From Pyrocephalus nanus (lineage: Eukaryota > Chordata > Aves > Passeriformes > Tyrannidae), in the NCBI GenBank assembly GCA_038380795.1, contig CM076263.1, forward strand, positions 11,398,709 through 11,462,708: a DNA stretch of 64,000 nt, read 5' to 3'. The stretch's first letter is position 1. Every line of letters begins with the position of its first letter. The notes under the pieces were generated by a model. It worked only from the letters and a program-made list of their open reading frames with translations, was not told where the DNA came from and did not search any database. The position numbers and the translations under genes are program-made. Below are positions 46,804-58,000 of the stretch, one piece after another.

Positions 46804-46935
46804 CCGGGGGGGGCGGGGCGGCTACTCCGCTCGACCCCGCCGTGGCCCGGCCCCGCCTCCTGGCGGCCTGCGGCGCGCGGGACGGGGTGGGAGGCACGTA
46901 GGCGGCGCGCGCGGCGCCGTGAGGGGACGGCGGCG

Positions 46936-47008
46936 GTGCCTCCGGTGTCTCCAGTGCCCCCCAGTGCTTCCAGTGCCCGCAGTGCCTCCAGTGTCCTCAT
47001 TGCCTCCT
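46936..47008. repeat. 9-bp minisatellite upstream of NADK2
   Basis: Eight imperfect units of about 9 bp (gtgcctcca and variants such as gtgtctcca, gtgcttcca and gtgtcctca) are arranged head to tail; the third unit has an extra C. The array lies between the NRF-1 motif and the C17 tract. Confidence 0.8.
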
Positions 47009-47045
47009 GTACCCCTGGTTCCCGCAGGGGACAGCGACAGCCCTT

Positions 47046-47062
47046 CCCCCCCCCCCCCCCCC
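47046..47062. repeat. Poly(C) tract, 17 bases
   Basis: A pure C17 run (G17 on the NADK2 strand) sits at the outer end of the CpG island. Its length is likely polymorphic, and it is prone to sequencing and assembly error. Confidence 0.85.
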
Positions 47063-47115
47063 GGTGATACTGTTGAAGAGATGTGAAAGAGGAAAAAAAT
47101 TACGCGGTCCTAGAC

Positions 47116-47121
47116 CACGTG
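47116..47121. promoter_or_regulatory. E-box CACGTG at CpG-island edge
   Basis: A palindromic CACGTG, the core bound by USF/MYC-type bHLH factors, lies at the distal edge of the NADK2 CpG island. A single six-base motif is weak evidence. Confidence 0.25.
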
Positions 47122-47700
47122 AGCGGAAACCTCACGTACTCGTCTTGCTGCTCCAGTTCTCAGTTTTTATGGTGGTATTACGGCACGGCAGAAAGGCGAA
47201 TACGAACAGGTATTAGGATATTTGCGAAACTTAAGATAGCCTGGGGCATTGTACAAGAATTCTGAGATTAAACAAACGGGGCGGGCCCCCCATCTCCCAC
47301 ACGCAGGATGGCGACAGTGCCCCCATTTTTTGTGAAACAAGTACTGTGGTGTCCCCTGTTTGAGCAGGTGGATTCAGGGGTCGGTGCCAAGCAGGCTGCG
47401 GAAGTCTCAAGGTGGCATTGCCTGCCTGGGAGGTTGGCCTGCTTCCCTGTAAAACTTGCTTGAGGAGAAGGTCTCTGAAAGTTGGAAAAACACAATAGGT
47501 GTTCTGTTTTAGAAGGACTAAATAGCACGTGATCACTAAATGACCTCTGTTGAGGTTCTGGCGAGAAACATATTGTTTGAAACCTCTGCCTCTTATCCAT
47601 GACTGTTCTGGTATTTGATCACAGTATGTGAGGAAAGGCAGGAAGATGCAGCTCCCACGCGGAAGGATCAGGGAGCAGCGCTCACTGTGAGTGCCACGTT

Positions 47701-47721
47701 AAAAAAAAAAAAAAAAAAAAA
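47701..47721. repeat. Poly(A) tract (21 bases)
   Basis: A pure A run, without a recognisable retroposed body upstream. Confidence 0.8.
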
Positions 47722-49849
47722 TTGATCCTGAGTTACTTTTTAATATTGTAAGCACGTTCTCCAGAAATGCTGTAAGAGGTTTCCATCATTATTAATAACT
47801 GGCTGCTCAGGCATCAACTGCCACAGACAGCTCTGCTGCACCAAATGCCTCGCTTAGGCCCGTATTTCTCATTACTCACCTTGCTCCTTGATCTTCCCCT
47901 GGGGAATTCATAGCCTCTGGCTGTGGGTAAGGATTGAAGCAGGAGCTCTTGCCTGTCAGTGCAGCCCTCCTCTATACACTATCACTAATCTATACAGAGA
48001 CAGAGTAGCCAGAGCCAGTCAGCCTTTCCCTGCTCTTTGTATAACAATATATTTGTATAACAATACAAAGCTCTCTCCAGTCTTTACTGATGGGTAGGAG
48101 GATTTTCTATCTACAGATTAGCCTAGCCTTGAAGGAAACTATCACAAACCAGATTGCCAGGAGAGTAATTAAACATAACTAATCCCTTTGCTAACCAAAA
48201 AAAATGCCTCGTTCTGTGTAACAATTAACTTTTGGATTGTACAAAGCCATAAGTAGGACAAAGAAGCTTCAGAAAAAGCAAAAAAGCAAAGTAAATATAG
48301 CTATTGTTATTAATGCAAATTGCAGAATTTTTTTTACACAAAACCAATGAGAGGAGCAAGTTTTCTTGTCCGCACTTTCTTTAGAACATGTTTTAATTAG
48401 CATAGATTTACTTTTCTGCTTTTCTTCCCACCCTTTGCTTATGCAAAGCAAAGTACACCATTGCTGACTTGGACTAATAAAATTGACTTCAACATTTCAG
48501 AAGCAATTTGAATATGCTCAAAGTGCTACAAACATATTGTTTTGTAAGAATAACTTTAGTGTTTTTAAAAGACAGCTCAGGAATCTCCACTTTTCAGACA
48601 GACAACTGCTGTAGAATGAGCCGTGTACACTCTTTCTGTATTTTCCTGCCAGCATGCCCCAGTGGTAAGCCCTCTAAAACCCAGCTAGGAAAAAGAGGAT
48701 GCTCTTTTCCTCTCTGTCCGTGCTGTACTAGCTGTCACTAGCACTGAAAGCAATATCAAATGTGCGAAAGGTGTTCCCTGTACTCATTCATTCGGTAGAG
48801 ACATTAGCAAACTCTTGACTTCATACAGTTTGCTGAAACTAGGTCAGAGGTCACTAAAGAGCATGACATATAAACCTGAGGGACAAGATTTATCAAGAGA
48901 TACAAAAGCCTCCAGAACGTAAAGTAAGACATTCAGGCTATTCCATCCAAGCAGAATTTGCTAGAAATTCATAATCTTAGTAGCAAATAACTGCATATGT
49001 ATCATTATTATTAGGAATTATTAGTTTTTCCTTCCCTTGAAAATTACAGTTGCATAAATACCTAACATCTTCCAGCTCTGCATCCCTTATGTATATAAAT
49101 TTATCACTGGAGTCTATTAGAAATAAACAAATAACATTTATCTGGGAAAAAAATTAATGATATCTATTTTCATATAGATTTGGGTCAAATCCCTACACCT
49201 CTCTTCAGGCCTCAGTAATCCTGGGTCCCATCCATCTATGGTTTATTTCTCCGCCCTCCCAGAATATGCTGCAGCTTGTTCAGAAGCAGGAATGTACCAC
49301 TCAGCCCCACCAGCATCACAGAAAATACCCTGAAACTTTTTCCTCAAAGAGTGCCCTTCTCTGATTTCTGACACTCAGCAACTCCCAATTTTCATTAAGG
49401 AGTTAAATTTTTATAGACCTTTCTAGCACCTGTCCAATTTTTCTGAAACTGAACTATGTGCTCATTGTAGGTCTGACACACTGCTCAAATCTTGTTTCTT
49501 TAGGAAAGCAGGCTACAGATTCTGCAGCATGGAAAGAACTGTCTGTAGGAAACTCTAATTGGGCTGTAAATAAGACTGCTAGTTACATGGAAATTAAAGC
49601 AATAAGAAAATTGTTTATTTTTCAGGCAAAGAAATTGCTCCAACTGTCACTAAGTGACAAAGTTTACATTTTTAGAATCAAGTTAATATATTAAATAATA
49701 GCACACCTTCAGTTTTAGTGCTGTTAGACTAAAGAGAATAAATTATTAGGATGTCTAGAGCAAAAATTTGTTCTCTATTTCCACAGTATCCAATCTTTTA
49801 AAAATAATTAAACATCTCTTCCTCCTCAGCTTTTAGGAGATGTAGCTTT

Positions 49850-49903
49850 GTGTTTGAGTGTGTGTGCACATGAGCATGTGTGTTTGTGTGCATGCCTGTG
49901 TAT
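49850..49903. repeat. TG-rich microsatellite, interrupted
   Basis: Runs of TG broken by caca and catg, alternating purine-pyrimidine throughout. Confidence 0.75.
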
Positions 49904-51727
49904 ATTATGGAATGATCTTGGGACGAGGCAGATCTAAAGAGAGTTTATTTCTAAGTCTTGTCCCTTACCCTGTGGGAGCACATTACAAAGTTTAAGTCCC
50001 ATGTCTGCAAAAGTTCTGTTAAGCCTGCCCTGGGCCGCTCCTTCATTTGCCAAGGATTTTACAGCTGTCGTAGAATTTAAAGGGATACCATGACATTCAT
50101 GTGCTTAAATCCTGTTTCACAGGCGGCTTTGATTATCAGGACAGACTTTGAAATCAAACTCTGCATTCAGTGCACAGCCAGCTGAACTCCAGGGCAAAGT
50201 TATCACTGTGACCTGTTGCTAAATACACAGGACTGCAGTGTTTTACAACTGCATGAGTTTTTATAACATGGAGCTTTGTTCCTAAGGATGAATTGCAGCA
50301 ATGAAATATGAAGGTCAGTGATGTAAATATTTTCATGGTCAGGAGTGAGACTGATAAAAAAGGACACAATGTACAGCTAGTTATGGAAAAAACGTTTTTG
50401 TTATTGGCAGATTGAGCTTCACTATTAGACACAAGTGCTCTGTTGTGAAGGATTCCCCTTTTCTTGAAGGCAAAAATCAAATTCCATTTAAGTTTACTGT
50501 CATCCAGATGCTAAATCAATGTCAGACAAGTGGTAATTTTGGCAGGCCATTTAGGATTCAGTGTAATTCCGATGCTAGTTCAACTTCATCTGGATGCCAG
50601 TCTTGACAGGGCACTGAGAATTCAGCAAGTTAGTATTGTTCCAGCTTCATACATTCATATGTTCAGATGAGAAAACTAAATTGTAATTTAACTCTTCAAG
50701 TGTGATGCAGCTTTTTAGATGTAGAAATCCTTGTAATTACCTTAATTAAAAGGACTTGAGAGATTTCGTAACATTGTTTCAGCTCTGAGGACGACAAACA
50801 ATGCAAAAGGCATTGGGGAGCTGCAGCAGAGACTTAATAGACATATTTTCTTTATCTTTTAACAGAATGAAAACACAGAGCGTAAGTGGTGTGTTTTACT
50901 GTGCATGGGTTTATGAATGATCCTGTAAATCTTAATTTACAGGTGATGTTAGAGAAAACTGGTTTTATCTAATTCCTCATGTAAATGGTTAGGTAGAAGG
51001 CAGCAGTTTGTGGAATCACTTTTACAGAGAAACTGTGTTTTGGGCACTGTTGGGATTATTTAACACACTAGGGTGTGTAACATACTCATCTATATCAATG
51101 AATGATGCTGTTTAGGGATAGCTGCAGCTAAAGCAGAAGTGATCTCAGATAATCCACACATTTAAGGGATTTTTTTTTTTTTTTGCAGGTACTCAGTTGT
51201 ACTGCGTATGAATTTATTTGTGTATATCAAACGGACAATTAACAGTGCAAGTGCTTGTTTTGTGCAATTAGAAAGGTGTTCATGAGGGCAAGCACATACA
51301 CTGTTACATTTTAAAGTTCTCATGCCCCCTAGAACTGGCTTGCAGTTCTTCGTGGTGAATTCTTCTGGTGCTTACAGCTTTAAGGGCAGATCATGTTTCT
51401 TTGCCCTTAGGCAAAATTCTACAGAAAATATACAATTCCAGATACTTTCAAAACACGCATTAAAAAAAAAAAAAAAACAAACTTAGATGAAGATGGGTTT
51501 CTATAGGCCTTGGTCATGCTAAATGGCCACTCCCAGTTTTGCTTGTGTGTGCTTATGAATGGGATACTGAATGTTACCGCACAACCTTAAATAAATGTTT
51601 TCAGTGAACCAATTTAAAGCTTTCTAATGTATCTTTTAAATAGCAGATGAAAAGTAACAAACAACAGTTCACATGTATTATTAGTTCATGCTTATATGGT
51701 ATTATCCATCAATATGATGAATAAACA

Positions 51728-51733
51728 TTTATT
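51728..51733 (-). terminator. Candidate RANBP3L poly(A) signal
   Basis: TTTATT on plus reads AATAAA on minus, about 295 bp downstream of the RANBP3L stop. Another lies at 51213-51218. Choice of site is inferred. Confidence 0.35.
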
Positions 51734-52026
51734 CCCTATAAAATTCTTTAATAATGCATCTAAATATATTTAATTCTAAAATCAGAAGTATTTGTAACCG
51801 TTCTTGACTATTGGAAGCCATTCACATCCCAGTGCAAAGCAGGCTGTCTGTAATCCCCAGTAGTGCATCTCAGTTCTTTCTTAATATGTTAACCTAAACT
51901 GTCCCTAAAATTAATCCTTACTTAAAAGTCATAAAGTAGAACACATCTGATTTCCTCCCTCCAGGGGCTGATGAGTCAGCTTAGACATTATGGGAAGATG
52001 AGTTCCCAGCTGAGATCTGGGAGATG

Positions 52027-52070
52027 TCATGAGCAGACAACAGGCTGCCTGCGGTTCCATCTAGAATGAT
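52027..52070 (-). CDS. RANBP3L: RANBP3L final coding segment (44 nt)
   Basis: The acceptor ctttttcag precedes a segment that, joined to the G of the previous exon, reads [14 protein letters not shown] followed by TGA (52029-52027). This matches the family C-terminus (SSWTHRQSVACS-like) in length, Trp, RQ and VxCS positions. It is too small to appear as an open frame and lies about 6.1 kb from the previous exon. Confidence 0.85.
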
Positions 52071-55000
52071 CTGAAAAAGAATAAAAAAAAAAAAAACTTG
52101 CTTATTTGGGCATATTCATGTTTTGAAACAATCCAGCGTTTCATAATACCAAAGCAGTAGGTTAAAGTTTGGATATGATCAATTCCTGGTTTAGGTAAAT
52201 AGCTAACTAGATAACACAAGATTATTCACAAATATTTGAGCATGTGAATAGTGAATGAAGCCTGTGACCCTCCATATCAATAAAGACAAGCACATAAGGA
52301 CTGAGGAATCTGATGTCTAGGTAGGGCAATGTGCCTGGCATGCAAATATCTCGCTCTGTACAGCGAGACTTCATTACAGGTGCTCAGAAAACTGTGAGAA
52401 ATACAATATATCTTAGAATAACTCATTGGTTATGACAAAGGGGTTTTGGTGCATAATCTCTATGACTTTGCACCAAAATTTTTTATCTTCTACAGAAAGT
52501 AGAATAGAGCTGACTAATGCAGACACTTAACATCACTATCCCAGTATCTTTTTAAACACTGCTACAGCAATCTGGCCACGCCTAAATATTTACTAAGAGT
52601 TTTAAACTTCTAACAGGTGAAATGAAAGCCTGCGTTGGTCAGAACATTAAATCTGATTTCCTCCCTTCTCTCTCCTGATATGGCAGTATTTAAAGCCAGT
52701 CACAGAGTTGTCTTTTCTCCTCTGCTTTAGGTGTTACTGATACCGGCTGAAAAGAAAACAGAAACTCCAACAAAGAAGTTAATTCTTAACTTTTCCTCAC
52801 AAGTTTTAATCACTATCAGGTGTTTGTGTGTTAGATTTATGATTTGGAAACCTTAGCAATTGATAATAATTTAAATTAAATTGACAGGAAATGTCAAAGA
52901 TAGCAGTTTTTCAGGAGTTACTGAGGTGTTGAACACTTACCCCTTAAGAACTCTACAAGTATTTTATTCAAAAATAAAAAGAAAGTTCTTGTAACATTTT
53001 TAATCCTGTTAAACCCAGCAGAGTCGTAATGAAGCTGAGATGGGAAGTGCATATGTAATGGACTAGGAAATGTCTCTAAAAAGCCATTTTGCATTTCTGC
53101 AAGTGCATTTGCATTTCTGAGGTATGATACTGTCTAGCTCTCAGACCAACGCACTGCTGGTGTTGAGAGAGTACTGGCTTTCAACACCAATAGTCTCCAA
53201 AATCCATGCAATTATTTGTGGGCGCACATGAGACACGCTCCATGTCTTTGCACACTGGGATTTTCTCTCAAGGTCTATGGCTACGTATGGAGAGATATCT
53301 TAAGACTTATCTAGTCCTAGATTCCACAATCTTTGAGTTCACTCTAATAGTTTCTAAGAGAGGATCCCTCCCTCAAGATGAAGTTAGGATCACTCAATCA
53401 GAATTAAGTTAGGAGAAGATTTAAGATTGGTAAGGTGCAGTATAAAAAATAATGCATAAAACTTCTCTTTTCCTAGTGACACTGGCATGCTTGTACCTCA
53501 CTTGTACTTTCCCTGTTTCTTTGTTTCCACTCTGGGATCCAGTCAAATTCCTACATAATCGGAAAATAAAAAGGACGGAAAACATAGGAACCACTCCTAC
53601 CTATAGCCCCATGCGATTCTACTGCTGTGAGTGACATTTCATGTGAAAGAAATGCCTTATGTCTCTCAAGGAGTAATTTTTCTTTCTAAATACTAATGGA
53701 GTTAGACATTAAGGGCCTTCTGCTAATTTTGATGAACACTATCGATCTGTTTCTAAATGTAAACAAAGTGCATTCCTTGGTAGCAAGGACAGTATCTCCT
53801 CATGTTTATGAAGAGAGCATGGAAAAAATGTTTTAAGAGTGTCCAGAAGCAAGGAGTAACAGTTTCAGAGACATTTTAGTCACTTATGGATCTAACTAAT
53901 GACTTCTGATCCCTGCCACAAATGGCAAGCTTAGGTGTTGTGGCCCTAACAGATCCATGTTATGGCAGGATGATTTTCTGAGCCTGATGTAGGTTCCTTA
54001 TTTGTTTGTGCTGCTAGTGGAAAGAGATGAGCACTCTGCCAGGATTGCACAGTGTCTGCATTGCAGAACTGTCTATCCAATAACTGTATATGGAATTTAC
54101 ACGTTAACTGTGCAACTCAGTGGTCCTACAGACTGAATTTGTAACTGCCTGAAGTTTTTTTGAAAAGCAGGAGTCAGAAGATTTTGTACAGCTCACTGAC
54201 AGGGGCCTGCCAGCATACAGAGAAGCCCCAAATTGATGGTTCAGATACAGTAACAAAGCTGGCAGAAGCAGTGACAGGTCTGACATTATGCTTCTCCTTG
54301 CAGAACACACCCAGGACACAGAGCTGGTAGGTTCTCTTTATCCACAGGGGTCAGGTACCACTCCTTGCCTATGAGGAGAACATGCTCCGGTACTAGGTTA
54401 TTCCATACGTCTGACTAAAGAATTTCTCTGTTCTGTTTGTTGAAGTGGATCTACCATACAGCAAAGAGTATCCAAAACCAGGAAAAACTAAAGGGGATAT
54501 TTCCTTTCTGGCATTTCCCTCAGAAAGGAAGGGACCACTCTAGATCAAATCATTCACACATTGTCATGTCAGCATTTTTCATAGTTTTATTCAATAAATT
54601 AAATAGTGAAAAAAATTTTCAAAAATGGAATAAAGAATTCTGGTGATCTCTCCTCAGCTAGATATTAAGAAGACAACTGGAAGCAAACATAGTTACACTA
54701 ACTAGCAAAGAAATTAATTAACAATGCAAAGAAATAGAAAAATGAGAGATTTACTTGACTTTGGTCAGCTTAGAGGTTTACTGTCTAGTCTAAATTCATT
54801 TCCACAGCTCACTTAGTAGTCAGAGGGAAAAGATAAATACTTTCCAGAGAGTTATTGATCCCGTCCACTCTCAAAATCTATTTAAAGATTAATTGTTCTG
54901 TTTCTTTCCACTTGAGATTTACAGAGCAATTTGTTGGCAAAAATATTCAAACTGGTGAAATATGATCTGATAAAAAATCAGGCACAGCAACTTATTCTTT

Positions 55001-58000
55001 ATGGACTTTATGAAATTAGTATCTCTACTTGAAAGTAAAGTAATTCAACTAAGAATTTTAAAAAATACTGGAATAAATATCTATGCTGAATTTGGTAAAT
55101 CGTAGAAATATCTCTATCTTACCCATTGCCCAAACATTAACACCCTGTAGATGTTAAAGAATTCTGTGTAAAAAAATCTTACGGCAAAGTCTTGCAAACA
55201 TACAGGATCACTTCAACATCTGCAGCACTTTACTGATTATGTACATCATATTTGCTTCCTTCTTCAGTCTCAAGCACTAATTGTTACAAAGATAATATAA
55301 TTATCTAATTTTTCCTGTCTTTTATAGTGTCATGAAATACATAGCATAATCTAGGGTACTCTATGGGTTCAGTTTAATTCTGTATTAAGAAAACTATCAT
55401 TGGGGATTTTGAGAAAAAGATAGAATGGAATGAAAGAAAATGCAGGCATTCTTTCTAAATTCTTGTATTTGTAAGAAATACGTAAGGAAACAGTCACTGA
55501 GGACTTATGCTTCTTATGACACGTACTGTTAAGGAGAAGTGATCTCTGAAACTGAGTTACATCAATAAAAATAAGATGACTTATTCATAACACCCTTCAA
55601 TGAAAATTAAAGTATGAAAATTAAAGATTTAAACAAGTGCTCTTAAAAATACAGGATCTGATCTCTTGCATCTAAATGGACATTTCTATGGTGATATTTA
55701 AAACTGACCTCATTCTGTTCAAAACTCATGAGGCTTATTTTAATTCCTGTGTTTCTTTGGGAGTTCCAGGGACAGGCATATGTAAGATGTGAATGTCTGA
55801 AGGTAATGTGTCTTGGATACTAGTAACTGAAATGTATGCAAAATTAAAACCTTGTGCCTCTGAAAATAATAGAAGATATTAAGATAAGCAGGAAGTGCTA
55901 GAAGCCATTAAAAAACACTTAAAAGGGATTGTTAGAACCACTATCATAATGGACATAACAGGACATAAATGAAGGACAGATGCTTAAACTAAAAGGTAAA
56001 GAATAAATAGTACCCCACACATTTCAGAACTTGTTTGCTGGCTGTGATATGAATATTTGTATCAGAAGTCTCTGCAAATCAAAATAAACATTTAACTTGT
56101 AAATCTGTGCTCCTACACTGCTTTGACATTCCCTTCTCCCCCTCCCCCCCCCCCCTTTTTTTTTTTCCTGAAAGAACAAAGAGTTCTTATCATCAGTGAT
56201 CCTGGAAAGGAATCAAGCTCATTCCAGAGTTTCCAGATTACTGGAAACTCTTTGTAAAAAGTCAGTACAGACTATTTAGAAATTACAGAGGGAATGTTTG
56301 ATTATCTGGGAGCAATTTAAGGAGTTCTCTGAGCCAACAATTTTCCCATTTCCTAAACAGAGAAAAGGTATTTTTGAGAGAATTGTGTGTGTAAGAGCAT
56401 CATGCTTTTTTTAGAGCACTGAATGCTACTGAAATGTAGTTTAACAACAATCAATAATGGGAACAAGCACTGTAAACTGCGATCTATTTGACTAAATAGG
56501 TCCCAGAAAGGGACCTGGGATCCTGGTCAACAGCAAGTTGAACGTGAGTCAGCAGTGCCAGGCAGTCAATATGGTAGCCAGGAGGGCCAACCATGTCCTG
56601 GGGGGCATCAGGCAAACCATCACCAGGTGGTCAAGGGAGGGGATTGTCCCACTCTGTACTGGGGCAGCCTCACCTGGAATATTGTGTGCAGTTTGAGGCA
56701 CCACAATATAAAAACATATAAAAATATTAGAGAGTGTATCAGGAGGCCAGCTAAGATGGGGAAAGGTCTTGAGGGGAAGCCATATGAGAAGCAGCTGAGG
56801 CCACTTCACCTGTTCAGCCTGCAGAAGAGGAGACTGAGGGGAGACCTCATTGCAGTTACAATTTCCTTGTGAGGGGAAGAGGTGGGGGAAAAGCACTGAT
56901 CTCTTCTCTCTGGTGACCAGTGACAGGACCTGAGGTAATGGTGTGAAGCTGAGCCAGGGGAGGTTTAGTTTGAATATCAGGAAAAGGTTTTTCACGCAGA
57001 GGGTGGTTGGGCACTGGAACAGACTCCCCAGGGAAGTGGTCACAGCACCAAGGCTGACAGAGTTCAAGAAGTGCTTGGACAATGCTCGCAGGCACATAAT
57101 GAGACTCTTGGTTCTTCTATGCAGGGACAGCAGTTGGACTCAATAATATTTAGGGGTCCCTTCCAATTCCATGAGTCTATAATAAAGGGAAAAAATTAAT
57201 TTCCTTAAGGAAAACAGTACTTACAGCCATTACTGTCCATGACTTGTTTCTTATTGAATAGTTGTTGAAAGGAAGGTTTTAAATATAAGGACAAAATGTT
57301 ACCTAGGTGCAGAGGGAAACTAATTTTGTGACCTACAGCTCAAACATGCCTGATGTAGCCCATCTGTTAGAAAACACGATGTAATCAGCAGTTTCTGTAT
57401 CCACTGTAGCAGTTTGACACAAGCAAGTGAATTTGCCCCAGAAATGTGACTTGTCTTTTGCTAAAATAGAAATAAGTCTAGCAGCTGTTTCTGCCTTGCT
57501 TTCTGCAAATGGGACCCCAGCTCTGTTGTGAGCTGTATTGACAGAAGGACTAAGTCATTAATATCTTGTATCCTGTTTTTTATATCTTCTTTTAGTGGCC
57601 TTTTCCCCTTTCAAGAACCTATATTTTTGTCATGTTGAAGAAAGCCAGCGAAACTAGTGTGTATAACCTGCAAATTTCCTAGTGAGGTGGTAGTTTCAGC
57701 TGACCAAGAATCAGTGTTTCAAATGAAGTTAATCACTACATAATAAATGCCTTAGTAAACACATTGTGGTTCAGGCTATTAGTAACAATGTAAACACTGA
57801 TATGAATGGACTCATCCTTCTCTTACTCAATAAAAAAACGGTACTCAATATCTCTAATAATTTCTACTGAAATATACTGAAGAAACATTTAGGTAAAGTT
57901 TGATAATATTAATTTCTTAAACCTCAGCCTTTTGTCAAAAGAATATTCTGCTGCTATAAATATGTGGATGCTTGAGCTGGCATTTTAATAGTAGGAAGTC

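Larger units (their letters stand above)
45890..47125. promoter_or_regulatory. CpG island spanning NADK2 promoter and exon 1
   Basis: GC-rich, CpG-dense sequence begins near 45,890 and fades after about 47,120, against AT-rich flanks. It covers NADK2 exon 1 and roughly 600 bp upstream. GC boxes occur near 46683, 46761 and 46809, with no TATA box at a sensible place, the usual picture of a housekeeping promoter. No divergent gene was recognised on the plus strand. Confidence 0.85.
47122..51727. other. Intergenic region between NADK2 and RANBP3L
   Basis: No gene was recognised. It holds a 21-base poly(A) at 47701-47721, a short direct duplication near 48036-48066 and a TG-rich run near 49850-49903. 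Distal enhancers cannot be judged by eye. If a RANBP3L poly(A) signal at 51213 is used, the right end belongs to its 3' UTR. Confidence 0.5.

Noticed and set aside
45834..47000. Minus-strand open frame of 388 codons in a different frame from NADK2
   Set aside because: It is a low-complexity Gly/Ala/Arg/Pro shadow of the GC-rich region; the adjacent frame has the conserved NADK2 residues.
46004..47086. Plus-strand open frame of 360 codons antisense to NADK2 exon 1
   Set aside because: It is Pro/Arg/Ala-rich, has no domain, and runs across the CpG island and the minisatellite. It is open only because GC-rich DNA lacks stop codons.
56549..57097. Minus-strand frame of 182 codons
   Set aside because: It is the antisense reading of a plus-oriented CR1 fragment.
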